A DNA stretch of 64,000 nt from Halorussus aquaticus (lineage in GTDB: Archaea; Halobacteriota; Halobacteria; Halobacteriales; Haladaptataceae): contig NZ_CP100400.1 of assembly GCF_024218795.1 (NCBI RefSeq), positions 2,418,001 through 2,482,000 on the forward strand. The letters run 5' to 3'. Below are positions 44,486 through 53,087 of this stretch, piece by piece. The notes under the pieces are model-generated. The model saw nothing but the letters and a program-made list of their open reading frames with translations, made no database searches and was not told the origin of the DNA. Numbering within the stretch: the first letter of the stretch is position 1; each line of letters opens with the position of its first letter. The position numbers and the translations under genes are program-made.

Positions 44486-45925
44486 ATGAACCTTCACTGG
44501 CACCGACGGGACCTCCGGGTCGCGGACAACCGCGCGCTGGCCGAGTCAGTCGCCGATGGCGAGTCCGTACTGCCGGTGTTCGTCTTCGACCCCCAGATTC
44601 TCGACCACGCGAGTCCGCCGCGCGTGGCGGTCATGCTCGACGCGCTCGAAGCGCTCCGGTCCGACTACCGCGAGTTGGGCGGCGACCTGCTCGTGACCCG
44701 CGGCGACCCGCGCGAGGAACTGCCCCGACTCGCCGACGAGTACGACGCCGACGCCGTCTTCTGGAACCGTGACTACTCCGGACTGGCGGCCGAGCGCGAC
44801 AGCGAGGTCCGTCTCGCGCTCGACGACGCCGGGGTCTCGCGGGCGGCCTACCACGACGAACTCCTCCACGAACCCGGCACGATTCGGACGAACGAGGGCG
44901 AACACTACTCGGTGTTCACCTACTTCTGGAAGAAGTGGCGCGACCGGGAGAAGGACGCGCCGTTCGACGCGCCCGAGGCGGGACGGGTGGTCGGGTCCGA
45001 GCGAATCGCCGCGTCGGACGGAGCGACCGACCTCCCGACGCTGGCGGACCTCGGCTTCGAGGAACCGGAGGCCGACGTGCCGCCAGCGGGAACCGAGGCC
45101 GCCTGCGACCGACTCCGGGAGTTCTGCGAGGAGACCATCTTCGAGTACGCCGAGGACCGCGACTACCCCGCGAAGGACGCGACTTCGCGGCTCTCGGTCC
45201 ACCTCAAGTGGGGAACTATCGGCGTCCGGGAGGTCTGGGAAGCGACCGCGGAAGCCGCCGAGCGCGCCGACGGCGACCCCGACGAGGAAGGGAGCGAGGC
45301 CGAGTCGGTCGAGGAGTACCAGAGCCAACTCGCGTGGCGGGAGTTCTACGCGCACGTCCTCTCGGCCCGCCCCGACGTGGTGACTCGAAACTACAGGGAG
45401 TACGAGAACGACATTGACTGGCGGGACGACGACGAGGCCCTGCGAGCGTGGAAGGAGGGCCGCACGGGCTACCCCATCGTGGACGCCGCGATGCGCCAGC
45501 TCCGCGAGGAAGCGTGGATGCACAACCGCCTCCGGATGGTCGTCGCCTCGTTCCTCACGAAGGACCTGCTGCTCGACTGGCGGGAGGGGTACGACTGGTT
45601 CCGCGAGAGACTCGCGGACCACGACACCGCAAACGACACCGGCGGGTGGCAGTGGGCCGCCTCGACCGGCACCGACGCCCAACCGTACTTCCGCGTGTTC
45701 AACCCGATGACGCAGGGCGAGCGGTACGACCCAGACGCAGAGTTCATCAGGGAGTACGTCCCGGAACTCGCCGACGCGAGTGCCGAGGAGGTTCACGGCT
45801 GGCACGAACTCGACCCGGACGAACGCGAGGCGATAGCGCCCGACTACCCCGCGCCGGTCGTGGACCACGCCGAGCGACGCGAGGCGGCCATCGCGATGTT
45901 CGAGGACGCGCGCGGCGACGACTGA
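44486..45925 (+). CDS. phr: Deoxyribodipyrimidine photolyase
   Basis: The 479-residue flavoprotein repairs UV-made cyclobutane dimers using light. It begins MNLHWHRRDLRVADNRALAE, and shows the FAD-domain signatures TGYPIVDAAMRQLREEAWMHNRLRMVVASFLTKDLL and GGWQWAASTGTDAQPYFRVFNP, each quoted in part. An acidic insert (DGDPDEEGSEAESVEEYQ) is typical of haloarchaeal proteins. Photolyase helps survive strong sunlight. The ATG at 44486 is chosen over longer in-frame extensions. Confidence 0.95.
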   Translation: MNLHWHRRDLRVADNRALAESVADGESVLPVFVFDPQILDHASPPRVAVMLDALEALRSDYRELGGDLLVTRGDPREELPRLADEYDADAVFWNRDYSGLAAERDSEVRLALDDAGVSRAAYHDELLHEPGTIRTNEGEHYSVFTYFWKKWRDREKDAPFDAPEAGRVVGSERIAASDGATDLPTLADLGFEEPEADVPPAGTEAACDRLREFCEETIFEYAEDRDYPAKDATSRLSVHLKWGTIGVREVWEATAEAAERADGDPDEEGSEAESVEEYQSQLAWREFYAHVLSARPDVVTRNYREYENDIDWRDDDEALRAWKEGRTGYPIVDAAMRQLREEAWMHNRLRMVVASFLTKDLLLDWREGYDWFRERLADHDTANDTGGWQWAASTGTDAQPYFRVFNPMTQGERYDPDAEFIREYVPELADASAEEVHGWHELDPDEREAIAPDYPAPVVDHAERREAAIAMFEDARGDD

Positions 45926-45949
45926 GCGTCCCGACTCGCCGGAGGGACC

Positions 45950-46432
45950 TCACTCGCCGAAGGGGTCCTCGAAGTCGTTCCGGATGAAGTACCGAGTCCA
46001 GTTCCCGTAGGTCCGGTCGCTCACGTCGCCTGCCACCTGCTCGTACCGGACCTGCCCGTCGGTGTCCACGACGTAGGTACCCGCGACGCCGGTCAGACCG
46101 TGACTGGTCTGCTCGGTACCGCTGTACTGCTCGGCGACGTCGCCGTCCGGGTCGGCGAGCAACTGGAAGTTATAGTCGAAGCGGTCGCGCATCTCGACCA
46201 GTTTCGGCAACTCGCTCGTCACCACGGGGAGGACGTCCACGCCCTCGTTGAACCGGAGGTCCTCGTACACTCTGCTGAAGGTCGCCAACTGCTCGGCGCA
46301 GAAGCTACACCAGTAACCGCGGTTTATCAGGACTATCGTCGGGCCGGTTTCGAGGGTCTCTTCGAGCGATACCTCGCCGCCGGACGTGCTTTCGAGCGTG
46401 AACTCGGGTGCTCCGGAGCCTTCGAGTGACAT
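45950..46432 (-). CDS. Peroxiredoxin/thioredoxin-fold redox protein
   Basis: The 160-residue protein has the AhpC/TSA-like fold. The active site RGYWCSFCAEQLATFSRVYEDL has a CxxC pair instead of the usual TxxC of peroxiredoxins, so it may act as a thiol oxidoreductase of the bacterioferritin-comigratory-protein-like or redoxin type. No signal peptide is seen. It is close to the superoxide dismutase genes, which fits an oxidative-stress role. Confidence 0.87.
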   Translation of the reverse strand: MSLEGSGAPEFTLESTSGGEVSLEETLETGPTIVLINRGYWCSFCAEQLATFSRVYEDLRFNEGVDVLPVVTSELPKLVEMRDRFDYNFQLLADPDGDVAEQYSGTEQTSHGLTGVAGTYVVDTDGQVRYEQVAGDVSDRTYGNWTRYFIRNDFEDPFGE

Positions 46433-46556
46433 GGGTGACGGTAGGAGACTGGATTCAAAGCGACTTGTGGCCGCGGCCGAACTGACCGAAAGCAGAGGGT
46501 GGCAGTGAGGCTCTCTCGGAGGCGCGGACCAGAAGCGACTCGTCGCTTCGACGCCC

Positions 46557-46787
46557 TCAGTCTCCGAGCGACAGAACGAATCGGAGTCCGATAGCGACGG
46601 CGACCACGGCGGCCTTGAGCAAGAGGAGGGCGGTCAGCACCCCCGCGACGGGGAGCAGGAGGGTCTCGACTCGTTGCCAGCCGCGACCGAGCGCGACGGA
46701 CGCGAACGCGAGACCGAGGAGACAGACCGCGAGAGTCGCCAACGCGAGACGGACGAAGCCGGGGTTGTTGCGGAGATATCGTCTCAT
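46557..46787 (-). CDS. Small two-span membrane protein, 76 aa
   Basis: From the ATG at 46787 (MRRYLRNNPGFVRLALATLAVCLLGLAFASVALG) there are two hydrophobic helices with a short loop (RGWQRVETLLLPVAGVLTALLLLKAAVVAVAIGL). It is not recognised. An ATG 16 codons upstream is less likely since it lies in the promoter region. Confidence 0.6.
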   Translation of the reverse strand: MRRYLRNNPGFVRLALATLAVCLLGLAFASVALGRGWQRVETLLLPVAGVLTALLLLKAAVVAVAIGLRFVLSLGD

Positions 46788-46975
46788 AGTCGTCCGCTCT
46801 CGGCCGAAGCGTAAAAATGCTGTCTGGTTTACCATTCCGGCCGACGAACCGGTGCCGCATGCCGGGGTTCTACCGGCGTCCGAGGTGCCTGTCCGCGAAC
46901 CCGCATATCGCCGATTCGACCACTCGCTTAAAGCTTAACCCCGTGGCCGTTGCCGCGAGAGACGGGGGAAAGCAG

Positions 46976-47608
46976 ATGGCTACTTACGAACTACCGGAAC
47001 TACCGTACGACTACGACGCGCTCGAACCGGCGATAGACCAGCGCATCATGGAACTCCACCACGACAAGCACCATCAGGGGTACGTGGACGGCGCGAACGC
47101 CGCCCTCGACCAACTCGAAGAGATGCGTAGCGGCGGCGACTTCGGCGACGTGCGCGCGGTCAAGCGGAGCCTCGCGTTCAACCTCTCGGGGCACGTCAAC
47201 CACACCGTCTTCTGGCAGAACATGCATCCTGACGGCGGCGGCGAACCCGGCGGGGAGTTGGCCGACGCGTTCGACGAGCACTTCGGCGGCTACGACCAGT
47301 TCAAACAGGACTTCTCGCAGGCCGCGAAGGGCGTCGAAGGCTCCGGGTGGGGCATGCTGGTCTACGACCACATCGCCGACAAGCCGATCGTCGCGGCGGC
47401 CGAGAACCACCAGAACCAGCACCCGCAGGGCGCGACGCCGCTCCTCGTCTGCGACGTGTGGGAACACGCCTACTACCTCCAGTACGAGAACAACCGCGGA
47501 GAGTACGTGGACAACTTCTGGGACGTGGTGAACTGGAACGACGTGGAACAGCGGTACCAGCAGGCCCAACAGGCCGACACGATTCCCAAGCAGACCGGGA
47601 GTCAGTAG
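46976..47608 (+). CDS. sod: Superoxide dismutase (Mn/Fe type), first copy
   Basis: The enzyme turns superoxide into oxygen and hydrogen peroxide. Metal ligands are in MELHHDKHHQGYV (first His), HVNHTVFW (second His) and CDVWEHAYYLQY (Asp and His), as in the Mn/Fe SOD family. The 210-residue length is normal. The start (MATYELPELPYDYDALEP) has AT-rich promoter sequence CTTAAAGCTTAA at 46926-46937. A second copy lies about 190 bases downstream. Confidence 0.96.
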   Translation: MATYELPELPYDYDALEPAIDQRIMELHHDKHHQGYVDGANAALDQLEEMRSGGDFGDVRAVKRSLAFNLSGHVNHTVFWQNMHPDGGGEPGGELADAFDEHFGGYDQFKQDFSQAAKGVEGSGWGMLVYDHIADKPIVAAAENHQNQHPQGATPLLVCDVWEHAYYLQYENNRGEYVDNFWDVVNWNDVEQRYQQAQQADTIPKQTGSQ

Positions 47609-47645
47609 CCGCCGGTCACCGCGGCCCGGAACTGACCGAGAAGTG

Positions 47646-47661
47646 ACAGTGTATATACTGT
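47646..47661 (+). promoter_or_regulatory. Inverted repeat between the two sod genes
   Basis: ACAGT-gtatat-ACTGT lies 38 bases after the first sod stop and 140 bases before the second start. It is a possible regulator site or end-of-transcript structure. TATA candidates for the second gene are GTTTAAGA near 47758-47765 and ACATATAC near 47777-47784. Confidence 0.4.
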
Positions 47662-47801
47662 AATTGTTTTCATCGACCACCCCCGAAATCCGGGCGAGAA
47701 GGCTCGGTAGCGACGTTCGAGTCGTCGCTAGAGTATTGTTATCAATCGACTTCTCAAGGTTTAAGACCGAAAAGAGACATATACCTGTACGAGGTTCAAT
47801 T

Positions 47802-48413
47802 ATGTCTGAGCGATCCAACCCCGAACTACCACCGCTTCCGTACGACTACGACGCACTCGAACCGCACATCAGCGAACAGGTCCTCACGTGGCATCACGAC
47901 ACCCACCATCAGGGCTACGTCAACGGACTCGACAGCGCCGAGGAGACGCTGGCCGAGAACCGCGAGAGCGGTGACTTCGGCGGCACCGCGGGCGCGCTCG
48001 GCGACGTGACCCACAACGGCTCGGGTCACTACCTGCACACGCTGTTCTGGGAGAACATGTCCCCGAACGGCGGCGGCGAACCCGAGGGCGACCTGCTCGA
48101 CCGCATCGAGGAGGACTTCGGCTCTTACGAGGGCTGGAAGGGCGAGTTCGAGACCGCAGCGAGCGCCGCCGGTGGCTGGGCGCTCCTCGTCTACGACCCG
48201 GTCGCCAAGCAGCTCCGCAACGTTGCCGTAGACAAGCACGACCAGGGCGCGCTCTGGGGCGCACACCCCATCCTCGCGCTCGACGTGTGGGAGCACTCCT
48301 ACTACTACGACTACGGTCCGGACCGCGGCGACTTCGTGGAGAACTTCTTCGAGGTCGTCGACTGGGACCACGTCGCCGAGCAGTACGAGAAGACCGTCGG
48401 CAACCACGAGTAA
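47802..48413 (+). CDS. sod: Superoxide dismutase (Mn/Fe type), second copy
   Basis: The 203-residue paralogue keeps the metal ligands (LTWHHDTHHQGYV, HYLHTLFW, LDVWEHSYYYDYG) but differs in many surface residues, such as the GSYEGWKGEFETAASAAGGW region. Tandem sod genes are reminiscent of the sod/slg pair of Halobacterium. It has its own AT-rich promoter region. The two copies may be expressed under different conditions. Confidence 0.95.
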   Translation: MSERSNPELPPLPYDYDALEPHISEQVLTWHHDTHHQGYVNGLDSAEETLAENRESGDFGGTAGALGDVTHNGSGHYLHTLFWENMSPNGGGEPEGDLLDRIEEDFGSYEGWKGEFETAASAAGGWALLVYDPVAKQLRNVAVDKHDQGALWGAHPILALDVWEHSYYYDYGPDRGDFVENFFEVVDWDHVAEQYEKTVGNHE

Positions 48414-48429
48414 GCTCCCGAGCTACCGC

Positions 48430-48438
48430 TTTTCTTTC
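48430..48438 (+). terminator. T-rich terminator after second sod
   Basis: TTTTCTTTC follows the stop codon by about 17 bases. Confidence 0.45.
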
Positions 48439-48645
48439 GGTCGATTCGCCCAGTAGCCGCGGCTATCGTGTGCGTCCCGTGCAGTCTTCCAGTGTCGCGC
48501 GTCCGATAACGCCGTGTGTCCGATAGCGATCCGACAACGACGTTTCCTCTTCGCCCGACCGTCGATAGTGCCATCTCTCGACGGCTACGGCCGTGAACCG
48601 TTCGCAAACCCGACCGTATCATTGAGAAACAGGGTCAATGGAGAG

Positions 48646-48677
48646 CAATATATAGTTATCGAGAAAATATATATTTT
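48646..48677 (+). promoter_or_regulatory. AT-rich promoter of pstS
   Basis: AATATATAG (about 48647-48655) and a 14-base perfect AT palindrome AAAATATATATTTT (48664-48677) precede the start at 48719. Phosphate-dependent control is likely for a PstS gene, but no regulator motif is known to me here. Confidence 0.5.
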
Positions 48678-48718
48678 ATTCGGTGGGTTTATGTGGTAGA
48701 CGAGGCTTTCACCACGTG

Positions 48719-49822
48719 ATGACAGAGAAACCGACTCGTCGGACGTTCCTGACCGCGGCCGGAGCAAGCGCGACCCTCGGACTCGCCGGATGCATCGGCG
48801 GGACCGGCGGCAGTGGAACGAGCGAAGGTGGAGCGCAGGGCGGTTCCGGTGCGCAGACGAAGGAGTCCGGGCAGTCTGTCGAAAAACTGAAAGCTGGCGG
48901 TTCCTCGACGGTGTACCCCATTACGAGTACGGCGGGGGCGGTCTGGTCTTCGAACCCGAAGGCCAGCGACGAGGAGTACTGGGGTCCGGGCCAGTACGAC
49001 ATCGACACCGAGAAGCGCCTCGCCGACTACTGGGCGGGTCTGTACGGGTTCGAGGCCACCGGGACCGCCGCACCGCCGTTCGACGTGTCGGTCGGACTGA
49101 GTCACTCCGGAACCGGACTGGAGAAACTCAAGAACGGTCTCGTGGACATCGGCGACGCCAGCGCACCCGTGAAGGCCGAACTCCCCGACGCCAGCGAGTC
49201 GGAACTGGAGAAGTACACCGACCACGTCGTGGGCGTGGACGCTCAACCCCTCGTGGTCAGCAAGGAGATTCGGGAGGCGGGCGTGGACAAACTGACCGCC
49301 GAGCAGGTCCGGAAAATCTACACGGGCGAGATAGAGAACTGGTCGGAGATAGACGCGTACAGCGGTGAGGACCGCGAGATTCAGGTAGTCGGTCGATCGG
49401 AAGGGTCGGGGACCGACACCGCGTTCCGGGTGAACATGCTCGGCGGCCCCAACGCGAAGATGGCAGGTGTGGACGTGCGGAAGGGGCAGAACCAGCAGGT
49501 CAAGACCCTCGTCTCGAAGTCCGACAACGCCATCGCGTACATGGCGCTGGCGTTCGTCACCAGCGAGGTTCCCGCCATCAAACTGGAGTTCGACGGCAAG
49601 GTGTACGAACCCGGGAAGAACCTCGCCGACGAGAACTACCCCCTCTCTCGCGACCTCCACTGCTACACCTACGAGGGCACCTCGAAGAAGGAGGCCGCGT
49701 ACCTCCGGATGATAATCAGCGACTTCGGTCAGGAGAACTACGTGAAGACGCAGGGCTACGCCACGCTCACCGACGAGCGCCAGAAGAAACAGCTCGGAAA
49801 CCTTCCCGAAACGGAACAGTAA
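48719..49822 (+). CDS. pstS: Phosphate ABC transporter substrate-binding lipoprotein
   Basis: The 367-residue product has a Tat signal (TRRTFLTAAG) and lipobox LAGC at Cys25, then a Gly/Ser-rich spacer. The mature part shows PstS features: AGGSSTVYPITS, DVSVGLSHSGTGLEKLKNGLVDIGDAS, TAEQVRKIYTGEIENWSEI, GRSEGSGTDTAFRVNML. It captures phosphate outside the cell. No pstC, pstA or pstB follows; the next gene is on the other strand, so this copy is an orphan and must use permeases encoded elsewhere. Confidence 0.92.
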   Translation: MTEKPTRRTFLTAAGASATLGLAGCIGGTGGSGTSEGGAQGGSGAQTKESGQSVEKLKAGGSSTVYPITSTAGAVWSSNPKASDEEYWGPGQYDIDTEKRLADYWAGLYGFEATGTAAPPFDVSVGLSHSGTGLEKLKNGLVDIGDASAPVKAELPDASESELEKYTDHVVGVDAQPLVVSKEIREAGVDKLTAEQVRKIYTGEIENWSEIDAYSGEDREIQVVGRSEGSGTDTAFRVNMLGGPNAKMAGVDVRKGQNQQVKTLVSKSDNAIAYMALAFVTSEVPAIKLEFDGKVYEPGKNLADENYPLSRDLHCYTYEGTSKKEAAYLRMIISDFGQENYVKTQGYATLTDERQKKQLGNLPETEQ

Positions 49823-49978
49823 CTCGGTCGGGCTACCTGCCCGAAGACTCGTCGGCCGAGCGCACGTCACCGCTCCCGTATTTCGGTACCTTCCGCGTTT
49901 CTCGGCCCTCGTTGTCGGCCGTGACCCTCGGTCCTCGCCGTCGCCCGCAGTTCTCTATCTCGACCTCGACCGCGCTAC

Positions 49979-50410
49979 TCACTCCGGCGAGAACGACTCG
50001 ATGGGGCGGTCGGCGACGACGGCCGTAATCTCGTCGTGCAACGCGCCGAAGTCGTAACCGCCCTCGCGGCGGTCGAAACTGGCGAACACGCCCACCCGTT
50101 CGTCGCCGTCGCCGAGGAAGGTCCGGAACTGCTCGAACTCGTCGAACCCCCGTACCGTGTACGCGTAGGAGGCGTAGTAGAGGTCACTGTAGGTGTCGCG
50201 GGTGACGTAGCCGTACCGCTCGTTGTCCACGAACCGCGGAACGTCGAGGTCGGTTATCTTGCGCTCCACGTCTTCGCGGACGTACAGTCCCTCGTGGGCG
50301 GTCTGGTCGAACAACCACACGTCGCGGAGACCGTTGCTCCCGAACGTCGAGAACGCCTCGACGAGTGCGGACTTGGCGTCTCGACTCTGGCCATCGTTCT
50401 CGTCTCCCAT
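49979..50410 (-). CDS. Hypothetical protein, 143 aa
   Basis: Not recognised by name, though the compact acidic product (MGDENDGQSRDAKSALVEAFSTFGSNGLRDVWLFDQ) looks like a conserved haloarchaeal family. Features include an aromatic-rich centre (YGYVTRDTYSDLYYASYAYTVRGF). Start at 50410 is favoured because the TATA-like AATTTTTAT on the minus strand (about 50440-50449) is at leaderless spacing; it overlaps the alternative ATG at 50440. Confidence 0.75.
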   Translation of the reverse strand: MGDENDGQSRDAKSALVEAFSTFGSNGLRDVWLFDQTAHEGLYVREDVERKITDLDVPRFVDNERYGYVTRDTYSDLYYASYAYTVRGFDEFEQFRTFLGDGDERVGVFASFDRREGGYDFGALHDEITAVVADRPIESFSPE

Positions 50411-50594
50411 CGTCGGTGAATCTGCGTCGTGGGGCGACATAAAAATTAGGACGGTCGCCGCGTTGGTACTTCGAGTCGGCGACGGCGCAGTCGAGAACGA
50501 AGGGCTGTCCTTGCGGGCGCGCCGCCCCGGTCGCCGACGCCGACCGCGTCCGAAAGACGAACGATTTACCCCGGTCTCGGCCGTACGCCCGGTC

Positions 50595-50873
50595 ATGCCC
50601 CGACCAAAGTCGGACTTCGAACAGCTACACCCCTGTGACTTCTACACCCCCGAGGAACTGCTCGACGCGGACCGGATGTACACCGTCTACGAGATAGCCC
50701 GTCTCCTGCAGGAACTCGACCCCGACGCCGAACTGGAGGCCGGAACCGAGGACATCCTGCTCGACTGGGCCATCCCGTGGGTGATGAACAACGCCGAGGA
50801 CCTCGTCGTCGCCGAACCGACCGCCGAGGACGAACCGGGCTACTACGGCCTGAAGACTGACGAAGAGCGATGA
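50595..50873 (+). CDS. Hypothetical acidic protein, 92 aa
   Basis: The product MPRPKSDFEQLHPCDFYTPEELLDADRMYTVYEIARLLQEL is small, helical and acidic, ending YYGLKTDEER. It is not recognised. Its stop overlaps the ATG of the P-loop protein gene (ATGA at 50870-50873), which suggests that the two products work together. Confidence 0.78.
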   Translation: MPRPKSDFEQLHPCDFYTPEELLDADRMYTVYEIARLLQELDPDAELEAGTEDILLDWAIPWVMNNAEDLVVAEPTAEDEPGYYGLKTDEER

Positions 50874-51685
50874 GGTTCCTCGTCGCGGGCGGCGACCGCG
50901 TGGACGCCGGGAAGACGACGTTCACCACCGGCCTGCTCTCGCGCCTCGACGGGGTCGGCTTCAAGCCCCGGGCCGGTAACGACTACTGGTTCGACCACGA
51001 CGACTACCGCCGGGCGGTAGACGAGGGTCGACTCTACGGCAAGGACGCCAAGCGACTCGCCCACGCCAGTTCCGGCGACTTCGCGCCCGAGGACCTGAAC
51101 CCGGTCCACCGTCTCTGGCGTCCCTCGCCCGGCCCGGACACCGGTCTCGTCGGACAGGCCCACCGGGAGTACGTCCTCGACAGGGTCGGCGAGTCGTTCG
51201 TGGTGAACGACCGCGCCGAGGTCCCGGAGTCGGCCCGCCGCAACCTTCCGCTGGCCGACGCGCCGAGCGTCGGGACCGTCGAGCGACTCGACGAGATTAC
51301 CCGGCAGTTACACCTGCCGATGTTCGAGGGGTTCGCCGACCGCATCCGGAGCGTTCAGACCGAGACGGGCGGTCCGGCGGTCGTGGAGTCGTACGGCGAC
51401 GTGGCGGTCCCGATTCGCGGCCTCTCGTTCGACGCGGTGGCCGTGGTCGAACCCGGCCGAATGCGGGCCTACGACGGCGACCGGTTCCTGAGGGCGTGCG
51501 AGGTCGCGGGCGGGAGTCCGCGCGATGGACGACTGGAGGTCCACACGCCCGACGTGACCGAACTCGCCGACCCGAAGGCGACCGCCGCGCTTCCTGCGCT
51601 TCCCGACGACGACCGGCGCGACCCCGCCACAGTCGCGCGGGCGTACGGCGAGGCGTACGACGAACTGCTCGCCGTCGCCGAGTAG
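50870..51685 (+). CDS. P-loop ATPase/GTPase of unknown role, 271 aa
   Basis: It begins MRFLVAGGDRVDAGKTTFTTGLL, a P-loop of the G-x4-GK-T type close to the dethiobiotin synthetase and cobyrinate ligase style (GTDTGVGKT). Further motifs include VGFKPRAGNDYWFDHDDYR and PAVVESYGDVAVPIRGL, with VAVVEPGRM near the end. It may be a predicted archaeal ATPase with a biosynthetic or ligase role, but no substrate can be named. Translation overlaps the 92-residue gene upstream. Confidence 0.8.
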   Translation: MRFLVAGGDRVDAGKTTFTTGLLSRLDGVGFKPRAGNDYWFDHDDYRRAVDEGRLYGKDAKRLAHASSGDFAPEDLNPVHRLWRPSPGPDTGLVGQAHREYVLDRVGESFVVNDRAEVPESARRNLPLADAPSVGTVERLDEITRQLHLPMFEGFADRIRSVQTETGGPAVVESYGDVAVPIRGLSFDAVAVVEPGRMRAYDGDRFLRACEVAGGSPRDGRLEVHTPDVTELADPKATAALPALPDDDRRDPATVARAYGEAYDELLAVAE

Positions 51686-51853
51686 CGCCGGTCAAAAACG
51701 GCGAGTCCGTCAGACGTCGCGGTCCTCCAATCTTCGGCGTGGTCTTCTGCCTCGTCGCCCATCCCGTGTTCGCTGACGACGATGTTCGCGAACGCGTGGC
51801 CCGACGCCTCGTTTCCCTGAGTCGGGCCACGTGAGTGCCCGCCGACCCCGCCG

Positions 51854-52363
51854 TCAGAACCCGATGTGCGAAGTCGAACTCGGCATGTCGTCGCTGCCGT
51901 CATCGTCGTCCGTATCGCTCCCACCGTCTTCTTCGCCGGGTTCGTCGCCGTCTTCGATTGACCCTTCGTGGGAGAAGTCGTAATCGTCGTCGGTGAGGTA
52001 GACCGCGTCGTCCTCGACGGCGACTTCGACCGAGACGAGCGTCGTGTCCGCGGCCTCGCCGTTGTCGCAGTACCCCGAGCAGGTGTCGAACATCGACCCG
52101 TGCTTCGGACAGATTATCTGGCCGTCACGCATCGCCGCGCCGAACCCGCGGTCGAGTCGCTGGGCCTCGTGGGTACAGCGGTTGACCCACGCCTCGACGC
52201 TCCGCTCGGCCTCGTCTCCGTCCGCGTCGGCGTCGGTCTGACCGTCCTCGCAGGGGACGAGGACGACCTCGTCGGGTTCGTCGTACTGGTCTCGTACCGT
52301 GAACAGCCACGACCGCTGGTCGTAGACCGTCTCGACGGTCGTCAGTCTCGTGCGCTCGGTCAC
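51854..52363 (-). CDS. Rieske [2Fe-2S] protein with acidic tail
   Basis: The Rieske cluster site is split as CTHEAQRL (Cys and His) and CPKHGSMFDTCSG (Cys and His), spaced 18 residues. The cluster domain is soluble and has no membrane anchor, so it resembles ferredoxin-like Rieske components of oxygenases rather than the bc1 complex. A disordered acidic tail of about 40 residues ends the protein (IEDGDEPGEEDGGSDTDDDDG). No oxygenase gene is adjacent. Confidence 0.88.
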   Translation of the reverse strand: MTERTRLTTVETVYDQRSWLFTVRDQYDEPDEVVLVPCEDGQTDADADGDEAERSVEAWVNRCTHEAQRLDRGFGAAMRDGQIICPKHGSMFDTCSGYCDNGEAADTTLVSVEVAVEDDAVYLTDDDYDFSHEGSIEDGDEPGEEDGGSDTDDDDGSDDMPSSTSHIGF

Positions 52364-52406
52364 GGCGCGAGGAACGGACCGGCGGCGGATAAAACTGGCT
52401 GCCCGG

Positions 52407-52985
52407 TCACCCCATCCGGGCCGCGCGCCCCGCCAGTTCCACGTCCTGATACGGGTCCGTGGTGACGCTCGGGCCGTGGCCGACGTGCATCTCCGCGAGG
52501 TGTTCGTCCACGGTGTCGCGCACCCGGTCGATGCTCTCGACGAGTCGCCGACGGTCGCCCTCTTCGAGGTCGGTCCGGCCGAAGCTTCCGTTCTGGAATA
52601 TCAGGTCGCCCGCGAACAGGACGCTCGCGGCCGACGAGTAGAAGCAGAGGTGGTCGTTCTTGTGGCCGGGCGTGTGGAGCGCCGTGTACGCGTGGTCGCC
52701 GAGTCGGACCGTCTCCTCGTCGGCGATGGCGTTGTCCACCCCGGGTTGGTCCGTGTCGAAGCCCCACGTCTCGACCCCGAAGGCGTCTTCGACCGACTGG
52801 AGGTTACCGACGTGGTCGTGGTGAGTGTGCGTGAGGACGACGGCGTCGAGTTCGGCGTCGCGCTCGCGGATTCGGCCCACCGCGTCGAAGTTCGACCCGG
52901 TGTCCACCAGTACGGTCCGCTCGCCCTCCACGAGGAAGGCGTTGCTCGTGAACGCCTGCACGCCGCGCGCGATGTTCGTAATCAT
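52407..52985 (-). CDS. Metallo-beta-lactamase-fold hydrolase (glyoxalase II-like)
   Basis: The 192-residue protein has the metal-binding motif VVLTHTHHDHVGNL and later ligands in LHTPGHKNDH and LFAGDLIFQNGS. These fit the glyoxalase II subset, which hydrolyses thioesters. Start at 52985 (MITNIARGVQAFTSNAFLVEG) is chosen because the longer frame runs through the thyX promoter. It is divergent from thyX. Confidence 0.9.
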   Translation of the reverse strand: MITNIARGVQAFTSNAFLVEGERTVLVDTGSNFDAVGRIRERDAELDAVVLTHTHHDHVGNLQSVEDAFGVETWGFDTDQPGVDNAIADEETVRLGDHAYTALHTPGHKNDHLCFYSSAASVLFAGDLIFQNGSFGRTDLEEGDRRRLVESIDRVRDTVDEHLAEMHVGHGPSVTTDPYQDVELAGRAARMG

Positions 52986-53054
52986 GTAGAACAGTTGGAG
53001 CGGCGGGGGTTTGTGCGTATCGTTGTCAGTTGCGAGGCCGAACCGAAGGGGTCG

Positions 53055-53077
53055 TATTTTAGTACCCCCGCGGTACT
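53055..53077 (+). promoter_or_regulatory. thyX promoter with inverted repeat
   Basis: TATTTTAG (53055-53062) lies 26-33 bases before the thyX ATG. AGTACC-cccgc-GGTACT (53061-53077) overlaps its end and covers the region between TATA and start, a typical repressor position. Confidence 0.55.
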
Positions 53078-53087
53078 CGTCACACGC

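Larger units (their letters stand above)
48414..48718. other. Intergenic region without a gene; pstS promoter
   Basis: No convincing gene. A T-rich terminator for the second sod lies at 48430-48438. From about 48610 on the DNA turns AT-rich and holds the pstS promoter. Confidence 0.5.

Noticed and set aside
48514-48699. Plus-strand frame of 61 codons before pstS
   Set aside because: It lies over the AT-rich pstS promoter and its composition is not haloarchaeal.
51686-51853. Frames on both strands, including a minus-strand stretch ASGHAFANIVVSEHGMGDEAED
   Set aside because: No start or family could be assigned, and the stretch runs into the shadow of the P-loop gene. It may be a gene remnant but cannot be supported.
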